DNA from: Xylanimonas cellulosilytica DSM 15894
GTDB lineage: Bacteria > Actinomycetota > Actinomycetes > Actinomycetales > Cellulomonadaceae
Direction of reading: 5' to 3'
Assembly (NCBI RefSeq): GCF_000024965.1
Contig: NC_013530.1
Coordinates: forward strand, 2,480,001-2,544,000
DNA length: 64,000 nucleotides
Positions 46,975-54,714 of the stretch are shown in pieces. Position 1 is the first letter of the stretch. Each line of letters begins with the position of its first letter. The translations under genes were made by a program, and so were the position numbers. Below the pieces are notes generated by a model that was not told the DNA's origin, ran no database searches, and saw only the letters and a list, made by a program, of their open reading frames with translations.

Positions 46975-47707
46975 CACAGTTACGTCGCTCCAGACAGAGG
47001 TCAGGCAAGTGGACAGCGCAGGACAGCAGACGTGGCTCGGGGATCTAGACATTTTCCAGGGTGGTGCCCACCCAGACGAGATCACTGTGTTTGACATGTC
47101 GCAACCCGAGGCGACCCGGACGCTCGGGAAGCTCTCGGCGGCGTGGACCTTTGCATCCCCGCCGGCATTCTCCCCCTGGATCGTTCACGCTCGATCGAAG
47201 GAGGCATTCGCACGTGTAACGGAGACACTTCAGGCAAGACCACCCGGCGCTCCTTTCAATGACCTCCTTTGTGACCTAATCCCGGTCGGCGATGTACCGC
47301 TCACCGTTGTGACACTGGGAGCTTTGCAGGGTCGTCCGGTTCGGTTTGTCACCACTCGCGTCGTGACCGAGTACGGCCAAGTTGTTCCACAGGTCCTCGC
47401 AGGACGCCTCGAACGCCTCGGGGTGCGTGCCGATGCGTCCGAGGTCGAACCGGTCCCGTTCGAGGCTATGTGCGTACGCTATAACGACGGCGTGGACTCG
47501 TGGTTGGAGCAGGTCCTTGATTTGGAGGACTTCGAGCCACCGGAGGCACGAACCATCAAGGACCTCTCGTGGATCTACGTCGAGTTCCCACCGGACCTCG
47601 ACTATCAGAACACGACGTTCATGCGCAGGGTCGCGGCAGTGATTCCACAGGGAAGGCGTGACTGGCAGTACGAGGTGTACGGGCTCTCTGCAAAGGACAC
47701 GCAATAG
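46937..47707 (+). CDS. Hypothetical protein downstream of the UvrD-like helicase
   Basis: 256 aa, no recognised domain. It overlaps the helicase 3' end by 38 bp, so it is probably translationally coupled. Mixed alpha/beta composition: a middle segment VPLTVVTLGALQGRPVRFVTTRVVTEYGQ and the ending WQYEVYGLSAKDTQ. No signal peptide or membrane helix. The tight coupling suggests a two-gene unit with the helicase. GC is slightly lower than in flanking genes. A perfect hairpin overlaps and follows its stop. Confidence 0.7.
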   Translation: MANAAPFFPSPSSTVTSLQTEVRQVDSAGQQTWLGDLDIFQGGAHPDEITVFDMSQPEATRTLGKLSAAWTFASPPAFSPWIVHARSKEAFARVTETLQARPPGAPFNDLLCDLIPVGDVPLTVVTLGALQGRPVRFVTTRVVTEYGQVVPQVLAGRLERLGVRADASEVEPVPFEAMCVRYNDGVDSWLEQVLDLEDFEPPEARTIKDLSWIYVEFPPDLDYQNTTFMRRVAAVIPQGRRDWQYEVYGLSAKDTQ

Positions 47708-47735
47708 CGGCAAGGTGACAAGTCACCTTGCCGCT
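47706..47735 (+). terminator. Terminator of the UvrD-helicase operon
   Basis: AGCGGCAAGGTGA-CAAG-TCACCTTGCCGCT, a perfect 13-bp stem with a 4-nt loop overlapping the stop codon of the 256-aa gene. Confidence 0.8.
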
Positions 47736-47759
47736 GCGGGACGATCCGTGCGACTCGTT

Positions 47760-48280
47760 GGCCGAACCCCAGCCGCGTTTGCGCCCCGCACTCGAGCGAG
47801 CGCGTCGATGGCGACAGTCGAGTACGACACCGCGTACACCCCGCCACCGACGACGCCATGCACGTCCCTGGTGGCGGCCACGAGGTCGGCGTAGGTCTTC
47901 GCCCGTATCTGGGTGCCAGCCTGCGCGGACATGAACTTCGGGATCACCGCCGTCCCGCCGTTCCTCCCGGCTCGGTCGGCCGGGAGGTTCCGGTCGAGCC
48001 GCCCGCCCTTCGTCCCCGCGAGCGGCCGCCAGCCGGGCAGGTCCCCGATGTCCTTGAGCACCACGAGCCCTTGCGCGTATTGACGTTGTCCAGCATCGGT
48101 CGCCACTCGCGTTCGCGTGCGACGACGGTGACGGCTGCCGCCTGCCGCCACAGGTCGACGAGGAGATTGGGGTGCTGGTTGCTCAGCTCGTCCGCGTTGG
48201 CGACGCGACCAACCTCTCGTTGGGGAAGTGGCCCGACCTCGGCGAGACGCTCGGAGCGCACCCCCGGCAAGCGTCCGAAG
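47760..48280 (-). pseudogene. Frameshifted hypothetical gene remnant
   Basis: Two coding-like segments in different minus-strand frames adjoin near 48080. The upstream one contains VANADELSNQHPNLLVDLWRQ and REREWRPMLDN. The downstream one contains GLVVLKDIGDLPGWRPLAG, RNGGTAVIPKFMSAQAGTQI and VHGVVGGGVYAVSYSTVAID. Both have the amino-acid balance of real protein, so a single-base indel probably broke one gene. No family recognised. It follows, on the same strand, the cluster of unknown genes at 48.8-50.9 kb. Confidence 0.55.
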
Positions 48281-48761
48281 CGTCCGCGAGCGCCTGGTGA
48301 CCTGCGCGAAGACCGCGCGGACGCTTTTCAGATCGGACGGATGCAAGCGTCCGCGGTAAGCGACTGCGTTCATCAATGGATCGTTTGCTGAACCCGGCTC
48401 CAAGGGGGGCGAGGATGCCACGAACGGAGCGTGTCACCGTTCCTCTACTCGCTCGACAACCTCCACTGTCGAGGAACACCCGGTCTGCTGGTTTCATGAA
48501 CGGACGCGAATGCCGTAGCCCGATCGCGCTCGCTCGCCTGATCCGGGTCAGCACGGACGGACCACCCGCAGGACGCACGCGTGCTGGAGCCGATCTGCTC
48601 AACGCCGCCGTCATGTACGACTCCGACACGCAGACGGCTTCTACACCGCCGTGCGTGAGGCATGCGGCTTCGACCTGATCCGCAAGACCGGTCCGCGCGA
48701 GCGAGCCCACCATGCGTCACCCAGTCGGCTGAGATGCGCAGGCGACGCTGGCGACCCGAGT
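48281..48761. other. Region without intact gene
   Basis: About 480 bp. Plus-strand fragments look like relics: RSPIALARLIRVSTDG (48506-48555, serine-recombinase-like) and GFYTAVREACGFDLIRKTG (48631-48690) in another frame. Neither is long enough to call. Confidence 0.35.
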
Positions 48762-50117
48762 TCAGACAGAGACCGCGGCGACTCCAGGTTCGGCGGTAGC
48801 CCGCACCGCGCCGGAGGTCCGTGCTTGTACACCGCTGCCCAGCGTGCCCAGCCAGATCGCTTCGGAGAGCACGCGACGCGACTCGATCAGGGCGTCGTCC
48901 GGCTTCGCGGGCGCCACCACGACCTGCATCTCCTTCGCGGCCTCCAGCAGCAGCGGGCACGTCTCGTCGGTGATCTCGCCATACAAGGGCATGGACCGGT
49001 GCACGCCCCCGTGCGGGATCGGGTCGAGTTGCCGACCAACCTCAACGCAGTAGACGAACCCCTCGGCGCCGGCGGCAAGCCGCTTCCCGATCGCTGTCCG
49101 GACGACGTCACCGGCCCGCAGCAGTCGATCGCGCTGGTCGTCGGTGACCTCCGTCGTCGAGTTCAGCGCGTTGGCCGTACTGGTGAGTTCCGCAACCACG
49201 CGATCGCCTCGTCCGAGGCTGCCGTTGATCCGTTCCTCGAACACCTTGACCATCTCGGCGAGTACAAGTTCCCGCCCGCGGAGCACGAGCCCGGGCAGGT
49301 AGTCGAACGGCCCGGCGAGCCGCTGCGTGTGGACCGTGACTTGCCGCGTGAGTTCCAGGATCCGTGCCATCGCCCGCGCGGACGGCGTCTCGCGCCCCAG
49401 GTAGATCGCTGCATTGCGCAGCGCGACCAGTGCCCGTTCGACGGGGTCGCGCTGGTCGGTCGCCGCGGGCCGTGCCGCGGGTCGCCATCCGAACCGGTCG
49501 ACCGCGTACCCCTCGTAGGGAGCCTGCGCTCCCGCCCAGGCGGCAACAATCGCGGCGGCGTCGCGGTAGTCGCGTCGCTTGTCGTGCACGGGGCCATCGA
49601 CGGGTGTCCAGCCGGGAACGTGCCGGTAGCGGTGGTCGAGGATGGCGATCGCCAAGGCGACGTCGGCGACGTCTCGCGCGAGGACGAGCCGGTGTCCGAC
49701 GTCGAGCCGGTCGTCCATCCCGAGCGCGTCGCGCTCGGCGCCGACGACGGCGGCGACGGCCGCGCGCCGCCACGCTTCGAGGATTGGGATGGGCTGCCGG
49801 GTGCCGAGCTCGGCCGTCGACGGCCCCGCAAACTCGCCGTCCTCGCGCCGGACCGGGGCGGTTCGCGCTCCGAGCTGGCGCATCGGCCACCACGCCGGGG
49901 TCAGGAACTCCTCGGGTGCGGCGATGGTCGCGAGCCGGTGCACGTACGTCCATACCGCGGTGCGGTAGCGCTGCGCGAGCGCAGCCCTCTCTTCCGCCTT
50001 CTCCAATGCCCGAGCCGGGTCCTTGTAGGCGGGCGTCAGCTGTGCGGTCACGCCCCGGATCGTGAGGAGGTCGACAAGGGCTGCGCGCAGGTCGGCGTTG
50101 ACCGTGCCGTACGTCAT
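48762..50117 (-). CDS. Hypothetical protein of the mobile-element region
   Basis: 451 aa, soluble, largely helical, Ala/Arg-rich, with no signal peptide. Readable blocks are RRDYRDAAAIVAAWAGAQAP, FDYLPGLVLRGRELVLAEMV and a C-terminal LLLEAAKEMQVVVAPAKPDD. No enzymatic motif is recognised. Its ATG overlaps the stop of the upstream 113-aa gene by 4 bp. The neighbourhood (relaxase, integrase remnant) suggests a conjugative-element accessory gene. A different frame on the same strand is open for a similar length but is arginine-rich shadow. Confidence 0.75.
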   Translation of the reverse strand: MTYGTVNADLRAALVDLLTIRGVTAQLTPAYKDPARALEKAEERAALAQRYRTAVWTYVHRLATIAAPEEFLTPAWWPMRQLGARTAPVRREDGEFAGPSTAELGTRQPIPILEAWRRAAVAAVVGAERDALGMDDRLDVGHRLVLARDVADVALAIAILDHRYRHVPGWTPVDGPVHDKRRDYRDAAAIVAAWAGAQAPYEGYAVDRFGWRPAARPAATDQRDPVERALVALRNAAIYLGRETPSARAMARILELTRQVTVHTQRLAGPFDYLPGLVLRGRELVLAEMVKVFEERINGSLGRGDRVVAELTSTANALNSTTEVTDDQRDRLLRAGDVVRTAIGKRLAAGAEGFVYCVEVGRQLDPIPHGGVHRSMPLYGEITDETCPLLLEAAKEMQVVVAPAKPDDALIESRRVLSEAIWLGTLGSGVQARTSGAVRATAEPGVAAVSV

Positions 50118-50455
50118 CGCTGCTCGCCGCCCGCCGCGACGTCGTCGGTCCAGGCGACATCGAGGATGTTGCGTGCAACGACGTAGCGGGCGTCGTCACC
50201 GCAGAGTTCGAAGAGGTGGGTCAGGCCGCTCCACGCGATTCGGAACGTGTCGCCCTTGGGCAGGAGCTCGAACGCGCGCCGTGCGGGGCGCGGGAGGTCG
50301 TCGCACAAGCCGTCAAGGATCCAGATGACGGCGTGGTAGTCGACGAGGCTGCCTAACGGGACCTGCTCGGCGAGCGCGAGGAGCGCCGAGCGCGTGACGT
50401 CGTAGACGTCGTAGCGGGCCTCGTCGTCGTGCGGGGTCACTGCCGGGTCGCTCAT
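50114..50455 (-). CDS. Small hypothetical protein coupled to the 451-aa gene
   Basis: 113 aa, acidic N-terminus (MSDPAVTPHDDEARYDVYDV), then RSALLALAEQVPLGSLVDYHAVIWILDGLCDDL and a helix ending DILDVAW-like. No known domain. The start is chosen at ATG 50455 because upstream extensions are low-complexity. The overlapping stop/start with the 451-aa gene indicates co-translation. Confidence 0.7.
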   Translation of the reverse strand: MSDPAVTPHDDEARYDVYDVTRSALLALAEQVPLGSLVDYHAVIWILDGLCDDLPRPARRAFELLPKGDTFRIAWSGLTHLFELCGDDARYVVARNILDVAWTDDVAAGGEQR

Positions 50456-50539
50456 GGGTGGTCGTCCTCGCTGGTGGGCGCGACGACGTCGGACGGCGTC
50501 GTCGTCATCCGTAGGTGTGCCCCGACGCACCGCGGTGAG

Positions 50540-50926
50540 TCAGCGGGTCGCGAGCCGGCGCACACGCCATGCGTCGATGCGGGCGGCGGCGGCGCGGCGG
50601 ACGCGCCGCACGGCGCGGGCGACGGTGACGGCGGGGAGCCAGAAGACGAACGCGCCCATGAACTTGTAGGCGCTGATGGCGGCGGCGAGCGTCGCGAGGT
50701 ACAGCCACCACGGGCGGTCGGCGGTGTCTGGCGGGCCGACCGTCTGAAGCCACAGGAGCAGCCGCCAGTAGGCGAACCACAGGACGCCGCACAGCGGCCA
50801 GCCGTAGCGGACACGGCCCGGGCGGTGCGCCCAACGGATGATCAGGTTGGACGGGTAGACGCTCTGCGCGAAGCGCACGTAGGCGAGGCCGATCCGCCAG
50901 AACAGCATCCAGGCGAGGGTGATCAT
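50540..50926 (-). CDS. Small membrane protein of the mobile-element region
   Basis: 128 aa with three hydrophobic segments: ITLAWMLFWRIGLAYVRFA, PLCGVLWFAYWRLLLWL and LYLATLAAAISAYKFMGAFVFWLPAV, followed by an Arg-rich cytoplasmic tail (RRVRRAAAARIDAWRVRRLA). GGAGCC/GAGGAG lies about 8 bp upstream of the ATG. Unknown function; small polytopic proteins with basic tails occur in actinobacterial conjugative elements. It is 84 bp upstream of the 113-aa gene on the same strand. Confidence 0.7.
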   Translation of the reverse strand: MITLAWMLFWRIGLAYVRFAQSVYPSNLIIRWAHRPGRVRYGWPLCGVLWFAYWRLLLWLQTVGPPDTADRPWWLYLATLAAAISAYKFMGAFVFWLPAVTVARAVRRVRRAAAARIDAWRVRRLATR

Positions 50927-51021
50927 CGTGAGGCTCCTCGGTCGGGCGACCTCGGGGTGCGGTCGCTTCAACTCGAAGGTGCGCCCTCTCGCCCTGCGGC
51001 GGTCGGACACACAGCCCTTCC

Positions 51022-51059
51022 TGTGGACAAGTTCCGCTGCCGTGCCGTCCTGTGGACGA
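51022..51059. promoter_or_regulatory. Pair of DnaA-box-like sites
   Basis: TGTGGACAA (51022-51030), the exact complement of TTGTCCACA (the actinobacterial DnaA box), and TGTGGACGA (51051-51059), one mismatch, are spaced 29 bp start to start in the divergent 250-bp region. They could serve an element replication origin or be chance. Confidence 0.3.
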
Positions 51060-51139
51060 CGGCGGCGGCGCCCACGATGGCGGACCCACCGGGGATGTGC
51101 GCTCTCCGGCGTCATAGTCCGCTCGGCCGACACGACCTG

Positions 51140-51168
51140 TTGCTGACAGTCGAGAGCCTCCATAGCCT
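51140..51168 (+). promoter_or_regulatory. Promoter of the acidic 123-aa gene
   Basis: TTGCTG (-35, 51140-51145), a 17-bp spacer, TAGCCT (-10, 51163-51168), then 7 bp to the ATG: a well-formed leaderless promoter. Confidence 0.6.
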
Positions 51169-51175
51169 CGGCGTC

Positions 51176-51547
51176 ATGGGCACGGACGAGGAGCGGAGCC
51201 CCGCAGGCCAATGGGCGCCCACAGCTCTACAGGTGGAGGACGCCGCGGAGTCCCTCTACCTCTACCAGCCGTACTGGGACGACGATGACGACGACGAACC
51301 TGTGCCCTGGAGCGAGATCGACGACGCCGACCGCACTGTGTTCCGCGGGCAGACTCGGGCGGCGCTGATCGCCGCGGGTCAGCAAGCGGTCGAGGACTAC
51401 CCGGACGACGATGCAGTGGACGCGGCGGCGAGTGCGCTCTGGCTGACGCTGCACGACTCGAGCGAACTCGCGCCCGCGTGGGCCACCCTGACGGCAGACA
51501 CCCATGACGCCATGCGTGCACAAGCACGCAGGCTGCTGGGTGTCTGA
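51176..51547 (+). CDS. Acidic hypothetical protein upstream of the DUF6361 operon
   Basis: 123 aa with a strongly acidic N-terminal half (YLYQPYWDDDDDDEPVPWSEIDD) and a helical C-terminus (AVDAAASALWLTLHDSS, HDAMRAQARRLLGV). No known domain. It has its own leaderless promoter and lies 181 bp upstream of the three-gene operon on the same strand. The acidity could suit a DNA-mimic or regulator, but that is speculation. Confidence 0.65.
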   Translation: MGTDEERSPAGQWAPTALQVEDAAESLYLYQPYWDDDDDDEPVPWSEIDDADRTVFRGQTRAALIAAGQQAVEDYPDDDAVDAAASALWLTLHDSSELAPAWATLTADTHDAMRAQARRLLGV

Positions 51548-51716
51548 CGACTCCTGGCGAGGGAGACAATGGCGAGAGTCCCCATCGTCCTTGGCGCCAC
51601 CAACACGTCGGGCGTGGCAGCACAAGCGGCGATCCGGGACGGGCTTCGACGGATGCGGGACGCGGAGAAGGGTAATCCCGAGTGCCGTCGGCCATGCAGC
51701 CCAGAAGAGGTGCGCC

Positions 51717-51722
51717 TACCTT
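51717..51722 (+). promoter_or_regulatory. -10 box of the DUF6361-PLD-helicase operon
   Basis: TACCTT (TANNNT) ends 6 bp before the GTG at 51729 and no Shine-Dalgarno is present at usual spacing, so the operon mRNA is probably leaderless. No strong -35 is seen. Confidence 0.5.
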
Positions 51723-51728
51723 GGCATC

Positions 51729-52937
51729 GTGCCGTCACTGATCGCCTGGCTCGACGCTGACGTCGATGAGCAGACTCGTATGCGCGACATCATCCGGCTG
51801 TTCACGGACCGCGACAGTCGGGATGAGCTCGGCTTGAGTCAGGTGAGGGATGCACTCTCCGAGGGCTTGTTTCCTGGGACGACTGTTCTTCTGACTCGCG
51901 CGAGGTATCTGCTGTTCGTGCCCTGGTGCTTCCAGCTTGCCGAGGGATCGTCGGACCCGATGGCTGCTCTCGTGTGGCATGAGAAGAACCTGATCACCTC
52001 GCTCAAGAAGTCCGGGAGCGCGGACCTCACGGGTCTCATGGGGGCACGCGTCGGACAGGACCTGCAGAACGTCCCGTCGACGATCTACTGGGGCACGATC
52101 CGGCGGCTCGGCATCGTCGCTGACGCGTGCACGTGGAAATCGGACGTGTTTGCCACGTCCAGCGCCCACGTCGTCGGCGATGACGAGGCTGCTCGCAAAC
52201 GAGCCAGCGTCTGGTCGCACGAGATGCCCGTGGCGCCGGCGGGATTTCCGGAGGCGGTCGGCGATGCCTTCGCGATGACCCACGAGGAGGCCGCCTGGCT
52301 TCGCGAGCGCATCCTCGACCGCGCATCCGGCACGCTGCTCGCGCATTTGATGGATCAGCGTCCAAAGAAGGCGAGCCGTACGCCTTGGAGCGATCCCGGC
52401 GCCCGGTCCGCCGTCGGACCGGCCGGCGACCTGCTCCGCATCGCCGAAGCGTTCTCCACCGCGATCCAGGGGGCGTCACTGCTCTACAACCTGCTGCTCG
52501 CGGAGGAGTACGAGCTCCTCGTCCCCGAGGGGCAACGGACGCACCAGGCGCTGACGGCCCGGTACCGCGACGAGCTCGCATCGTGGGCCGACCGCATCGA
52601 CGCTGCTCGGGTCGTGACCTGGGACGTCGCCGAACTCTGGGCGTGGGTCTACTCGGTCGCGAAGGCAACGATCGCTCCCGGCACGCGCGCGTTTGTCACC
52701 GACTGGGTGCGCCTGCTTCGCGAGAACGACCCCCGTGCCATCGCCGACGACGCCGAAGCGCGCGACCTGGTGCGGCGACGGGAGAGACGTCAGAAGGGAT
52801 CGATGGCTCGCCTCGGGAACCCCAAACGCCTCAACGCCTGGTCCGGCGCCGCGGGCGCCGGCGCGCTGACCTTCCGCTGGACCACCGCGCGCGACATCGC
52901 ACTCGATATCCATGCGGGGCTCGACCGCGATGCTTGA
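51729..52937 (+). CDS. DUF6361 family protein (first gene of a predicted three-gene defence operon)
   Basis: 402 aa. It begins PSLIAWLDADVDEQTRMRDIIRLF and continues LGLSQVRDALSEGLFPGTTVLLTRARYLLFVPW, the conserved DUF6361 N-terminus. STIYWGTIRRLGI and a C-terminal RRRERRQKGSMARLGNPKRL basic stretch follow. Biochemical function unknown; the protein is soluble. GTG 51729 is chosen since the family homology begins there and a leaderless -10 box precedes it. Its stop overlaps the start of the PLD gene by 8 bp. Together with the next two genes it resembles the Azaca-type arrangement as I recall it, which I could not verify. Confidence 0.75.
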   Translation: MPSLIAWLDADVDEQTRMRDIIRLFTDRDSRDELGLSQVRDALSEGLFPGTTVLLTRARYLLFVPWCFQLAEGSSDPMAALVWHEKNLITSLKKSGSADLTGLMGARVGQDLQNVPSTIYWGTIRRLGIVADACTWKSDVFATSSAHVVGDDEAARKRASVWSHEMPVAPAGFPEAVGDAFAMTHEEAAWLRERILDRASGTLLAHLMDQRPKKASRTPWSDPGARSAVGPAGDLLRIAEAFSTAIQGASLLYNLLLAEEYELLVPEGQRTHQALTARYRDELASWADRIDAARVVTWDVAELWAWVYSVAKATIAPGTRAFVTDWVRLLRENDPRAIADDAEARDLVRRRERRQKGSMARLGNPKRLNAWSGAAGAGALTFRWTTARDIALDIHAGLDRDA

Positions 52938-54714
52938 GCCTCAGTCGCGCGCGACGCTGACCGACATCCTTCACCCGCCCGCTGGGTTCTCCCTGGTGTA
53001 CGCCCTGGCGACGACCTTCACACTGGACGTCGACACGGCCCTCACCATCCCGCTGTCGTTCGCGGCCAGGCGGGTCACCTCGGACGATGACCCGATCGGC
53101 ATCTTGGACGCGGTTCGCCGCGCCGCAGATCGCATCGACATCTTCGCTCAGACCGGACAGGTCGGGATCTCGGTGCCGCCCAGCGCGCTCGTCGCGTTCC
53201 TGGAGCCGATGATCCATCCGGTCGAGGTCGCGAAGGGCATCTTCCATCCGAAGGTCTGGATCCTGGAGTACGAGCGCGGAGACGAGCGCGTCCATCGGTT
53301 CGTGTGCGCGAGCCGGAACCTCACCGCGGACCGGAGCTGGGACGTCGTCGTCGCACTGGACGGAGTGCCCGCAGACGCGGACGGACTGGCAAAGGCACGG
53401 CAGGCGAACGAACCGCTGGCGCGCCTCGTGCGCGCGCTGCCGGAACTCGTTGTCACGCAACTCTCACCTGCACGGCGGCGGCGCGTCGAGAGCCTCGCCT
53501 CACGAATCCTTGACGTCGAGTGGACGCTGCCGCCCGAGATGCGCGGGCTCCAGTTTCACGTCTGGGGTCTCGGCGAGCGGCCGGATCCGCAGTTCTGGGG
53601 CATCCGCGGACTGTTCGTCTCCCCGTTCCTCACCGATGCCGGGCTCATCGAACTGAAGAAGGGCGCCTACCAAGAGGCCTACCTCGTCTCTCGCGGCCCG
53701 AGCATCGACGGACTCGCGGCCAGCACCATCGACTCCAAGCTGAAGTCCTACGTGCTCGACGACGCCGCCGAACTCGACCAACCCGACGACTCCGGAAGGA
53801 CGCGTCCGCGCCTCGCGGGGCTCCACGCCAAGACCTACGTCTTCGACCGGCAAGACGGAGCCCACGTCTTCGTCGGTTCGCTCAACGCGACGTGGCCGGC
53901 TCTGCACGAGAACGTCGAGGTCATGGTCGAGACCGTCGGCACCGTCTCCAAGTTCGGAGTCAGAGCGACGCTCGCGGGACTCGAGGGCTTCCTCGAGGAG
54001 TACCCATACCCGGGCGGCGTCGAACCCACCGACGACGAGGTGGCCGACCGAGACCTGAGCGCGGCACTGCGTCGGATCGCCGGCGTGCGCCTGCACGCGA
54101 ATGTCGTCTCCTCTGACTACTACGAACTGCACTTCTGGCGCGACGACGACGTCGAGGTGCCGCCCGACGTCGAGTTGAGCTGGCAACCGATCACTTGGAG
54201 GAGGCTCGCCTTCCCAGGGCTACCCGGCATGCCCGACGCACCCACCGTCGTCGGCGATCTCGGCTTGACCGACATCACGCCCTTCGTCATCGTCACGGCG
54301 CGAGACGCCCGCGGCGAGGGTCACGCGCAGCGCACGGTGGTGGTGGCGGAGCTTCACGACGACCCCGCCGATCGCCGCGACGCGGTGATCGCCGCTCACC
54401 TCACTGACCGGGCCGCGTTCATCCGCTTCCTCATGTTGCTCCTCGACCTTCGCGGCATTTCCATGCCGCAGACAGGCACGGGAGGTGGCGCATGGGGCTC
54501 CGTCACGGGCGGCAACGGCACCGGGGCCGGACTCTTCGAAGCCCTCATGCGGTCTGTCGGACCGAACCGCACCGGTCTCGAAGACGTCCAGCGGGTCGTC
54601 GAGTTCCTCAGCCGCCAACCAGACGGCGACGCGCTCTTGCCGGAAGGGTTCGCCGCGCTGTGGGAGTCCGTCTGGGCGGCGCAGCAAGCCATTCAGCGAG
54701 GGCGCAATGACTGA
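52930..54714 (+). CDS. Phospholipase D-like domain protein (second gene of the three-gene operon)
   Basis: 594 aa with two PLD-type half-sites. The first, GIFHPKVWILEYERGDERVHRFVCASRNLT (~residue 106), is degenerate (HPK, then E). The second, GLHAKTYVFDRQDGAHVFVGSLNAT (~298), is a full HxK-x4-D with GSLNAT. C-terminal ~250 residues are of unknown fold with a glycine-rich strip near 54480. PLD-family proteins in defence systems are usually nucleases, not lipases. ATG 52930 (ATGCTTGA overlap with the upstream stop); ATG 52912 is possible. The 3' end overlaps the helicase start by 8 bp. Confidence 0.8.
   Translation: MLEPQSRATLTDILHPPAGFSLVYALATTFTLDVDTALTIPLSFAARRVTSDDDPIGILDAVRRAADRIDIFAQTGQVGISVPPSALVAFLEPMIHPVEVAKGIFHPKVWILEYERGDERVHRFVCASRNLTADRSWDVVVALDGVPADADGLAKARQANEPLARLVRALPELVVTQLSPARRRRVESLASRILDVEWTLPPEMRGLQFHVWGLGERPDPQFWGIRGLFVSPFLTDAGLIELKKGAYQEAYLVSRGPSIDGLAASTIDSKLKSYVLDDAAELDQPDDSGRTRPRLAGLHAKTYVFDRQDGAHVFVGSLNATWPALHENVEVMVETVGTVSKFGVRATLAGLEGFLEEYPYPGGVEPTDDEVADRDLSAALRRIAGVRLHANVVSSDYYELHFWRDDDVEVPPDVELSWQPITWRRLAFPGLPGMPDAPTVVGDLGLTDITPFVIVTARDARGEGHAQRTVVVAELHDDPADRRDAVIAAHLTDRAAFIRFLMLLLDLRGISMPQTGTGGGAWGSVTGGNGTGAGLFEALMRSVGPNRTGLEDVQRVVEFLSRQPDGDALLPEGFAALWESVWAAQQAIQRGRND

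Noticed and set aside
48506-48700. Short serine-recombinase-like stretch (ALARLIRVSTDG)
   Set aside because: Only about 15 residues look similar, the catalytic context is missing and the frame breaks; could be chance.
49108-50199. 363-aa Arg/Ala-rich ORF on the same strand as the 451-aa gene
   Set aside because: Alternative frame of the same DNA; composition (Arg over 20%) is that of a frame-shifted GC-rich gene, and the 451-aa frame is coupled to its upstream neighbour.
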